DNA from: CAZNPH01 sp964574985
Lineage (GTDB): Bacteria; Bacteroidota; Bacteroidia; Bacteroidales; SM23-62
DNA: 64,000 nt
Direction: 5' to 3'
Assembly (NCBI GenBank): GCA_964574985.1
Contig: CAZNPH010000012.1
Coordinates: 49,880-113,879, forward strand
Part shown: positions 62,448-64,000 of the stretch, one piece after another
Layout of the letters: each line of letters begins with the position of its first letter
Numbering within the stretch: the stretch's first letter is position 1
Translations under genes and position numbers: made by a program
Notes under the pieces: model-generated
What the model was told of the DNA's origin: nothing
Database searches by the model: none
What the model saw: only the letters and a program-made list of their open reading frames with translations

Positions 62448-63938
62448 ATGAAACAGCCATACAAAATATCAAGACGACTTCGGTACAAGCCAAGTAAACA
62501 CGGTCATCAGGTTCTAATACGGATTCGGGGTTTAACGAAATCGGATATTGAAATCCCTGTGCGAGATTATGTTGGAAACACGTTTGTGACATTGAGTGTC
62601 AAAAAGGAGCACTGGAATAGTGGTTTTATTACTGGTGGCAAATACCATAAATCACCACGAGACGTGAATACTATACTTCAACTGGTGGAGTATGATGTGG
62701 AGGATGCAGTTAAAACACTGCTTTCCGAAAATGTAAAGATCACTTATGCAAATGTGCTCCGCTTAACCTATGCTCACAAGGAACAGGATATAATCAATGA
62801 AGAGCGTATTAAGAAGGGCGACTTGCTTGTACGGGAAGATGGTGGTGCATTTGAAAGTGAAGATGATTTTATGGAATTTCTGGAACGACAGGATGACCCA
62901 AAGTTCATTCAAATGAAGCGACAGGCAGGCTTGCTAAAGAGGCAGTATCTGTTGGACTATTGGGATGACTATATTGATGATACTGGTGTCAAATCACACG
63001 AGATAATCAAGAGTTCACTTCTCAGGTTCATTGAGAAGGAAGGTGCAAATATCTACGCTACGAGTTTTGATGACGAATGGCTTAAAAAGTATTTCGTTTA
63101 TACCATCAATACAGGTTATGAAGGAAAGAAGGACGGTAAAGTTGTGACCAAGCATTACGAAATATCGACCATTGAAAAGTACCTGAAGATACTCCGTTCC
63201 TTTGGTGATTATTTGTTTGACGAAGGAGTATTGGACAATCAGAACTACAAGCGTTTCAAACTAAGAAACAAGAAAAAGGGTCAGTCGATATTGAAATACA
63301 AAGCAGACCCATTTAAAAATACCCATGCACTACAGAAGAAGGAATTTGACCATTTATTTGGATGCAAGTTCAGTGATGAAACCCTTGACCGGGTACGGGA
63401 TGTTTTTATTCTTCAGGTTTGGTTAGGCGGGTTGAGGAAGAAGGATTTTTATTCACTGTCGGATACAAATTTCTCCATCGATAGTGATGGAAACATTCGT
63501 GTGTGGTTCAGTCAGAAGAAAACTATGGAAGATGTGATGAATCCCATCAACCGTTCTTATCTCGAACCCATTTTTAGGAAGTATAACAACAGTCTGCCGA
63601 AGTTTCCAACCCAAAGCAAGTACAATAAGAAATTAAAGAAAGTATTTGAAGCAGCAGGTCTATGTCGGAAGTTACCTTTTAAATACGAATATGCTAAAGA
63701 TAATGCCCCAACAGTGATATGGAAACCGATGTGTGAAGAAGTGAGTAACAGATGGGCAAGAAATTGTGCGGTTTCAATTCTTTGTGAAGAAGGTCATCCA
63801 GACAATCATATTAAGGAATTTACTGGACATCGTGACGAGAAGATGTTGCAGCACTATAGAAGTATTCATAAAACCGTTGTTGTGAGTATGCTGGATAAAA
63901 CGACACCTTCGGTTGTCTACAACTCAATCGATGAGTAA
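62448..63938 (+). CDS. Tyrosine recombinase / integrase with an atypical active-site residue
   Basis: 496 residues from the ATG at 62448. The upstream frame extension crosses the direct repeats and is not used. An arm-binding-type N-terminus (KHGHQVLIRIRGLTKSDIEI) precedes a SAM-like core-binding domain (YLLDYWDDYIDD ... ILRSFGDYLFDEGVLDN). The catalytic domain has Arg330 (GLRKKDFYSLSD), the HxxR box as RWAR (Arg435, Arg438), His461 (TGHRDE) and the nucleophile Tyr470 (LQHYRSI). The first residue of the HxxR box is thus Arg instead of His. It is like those of Bacteroidetes integrative elements. The rest of the element would lie beyond the window end. Confidence 0.88.
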   Translation: MKQPYKISRRLRYKPSKHGHQVLIRIRGLTKSDIEIPVRDYVGNTFVTLSVKKEHWNSGFITGGKYHKSPRDVNTILQLVEYDVEDAVKTLLSENVKITYANVLRLTYAHKEQDIINEERIKKGDLLVREDGGAFESEDDFMEFLERQDDPKFIQMKRQAGLLKRQYLLDYWDDYIDDTGVKSHEIIKSSLLRFIEKEGANIYATSFDDEWLKKYFVYTINTGYEGKKDGKVVTKHYEISTIEKYLKILRSFGDYLFDEGVLDNQNYKRFKLRNKKKGQSILKYKADPFKNTHALQKKEFDHLFGCKFSDETLDRVRDVFILQVWLGGLRKKDFYSLSDTNFSIDSDGNIRVWFSQKKTMEDVMNPINRSYLEPIFRKYNNSLPKFPTQSKYNKKLKKVFEAAGLCRKLPFKYEYAKDNAPTVIWKPMCEEVSNRWARNCAVSILCEEGHPDNHIKEFTGHRDEKMLQHYRSIHKTVVVSMLDKTTPSVVYNSIDE

Positions 63939-64000
63939 TGGTCAGAATTTTTAACCTCGGGTTTAAACACTACCAGTAAACGGGACATTTCACTACCACC
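63939..64000. other. Downstream flank of the integrase
   Basis: 62 bases with the partial direct repeat cactacca (twice). It is too short to judge whether an attachment site is present. Confidence 0.2.

Overview
The window looks like chromosomal DNA from a member of the Bacteroidota, probably a Bacteroidales/Marinilabiliales-like organism in a metagenome or draft assembly. Support comes from several signs: type IX secretion (T9SS) C-terminal sorting domains, TonB-dependent receptors with STN and carboxypeptidase-regulatory-like domains, DUF4249 lipoproteins, a gingipain-type C25 protease, few Shine-Dalgarno sequences, and promoter boxes matching the Bacteroidetes TTTG / TAnnTTTG consensus. 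A 100-N scaffold gap sits inside a repetitive surface-protein gene. Genus-level placement is not possible from the sequence alone.

Layout. 1-10.3 kb is a surface/secretion block: the 5' end of a beta-propeller regulator, a repeat-rich T9SS protein translationally coupled to a fibre-like protein with a Peptidase_G2-type C-terminus, and a C25 cysteine protease. 10.4-24.4 kb is mostly housekeeping: a lipoprotein, hflX, asd, a lamin-tail-domain surface protein, an sppA-lpxK-punA operon, folK, radC, rpsT, a metallo-beta-lactamase-fold enzyme and two J-domain proteins. 24.3-28.9 kb holds a large HExxH/propeller/barrel protein, an Hsp20 chaperone and a short-chain dehydrogenase.

29.0-47.7 kb is the most distinctive part. 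It carries two divergent copies of a three-gene envelope cassette (TonB receptor, DUF4249 lipoprotein, MG2/plug-like protein), with the second and third genes in opposite order. Between the copies lie an Nramp-like transporter lacking the usual metal-site motifs, a carboxypeptidase-regulatory-domain protein and a dehydrogenase. The second copy continues into a secreted YncE-like propeller protein. 47.7-57.9 kb returns to metabolism: an MFS transporter, purU, a Gfo/Idh/MocA oxidoreductase with a glutamate-synthase-like flavoprotein, a GH2 glycosidase, a decayed phytoene/squalene-synthase relic, an mpl-like ligase, pncA and a DCC-family protein.

From about 57.9 kb to the end the DNA is visibly more A+T rich and looks accessory. 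It has a WxxWLG-repeat protein with a cysteine cluster, a YkgJ-type cysteine-cluster protein, a CrtC/AttH-like lipocalin-fold protein, a transposase remnant fused to a truncated gene, an orphan terminator, paired direct repeats, and a tyrosine recombinase with an atypical active-site residue. This is consistent with an integrated and partly decayed mobile element that continues beyond the window.

I saw no rRNA, no convincing tRNA and no CRISPR array. All assignments come from reading the sequence; no database search was run.
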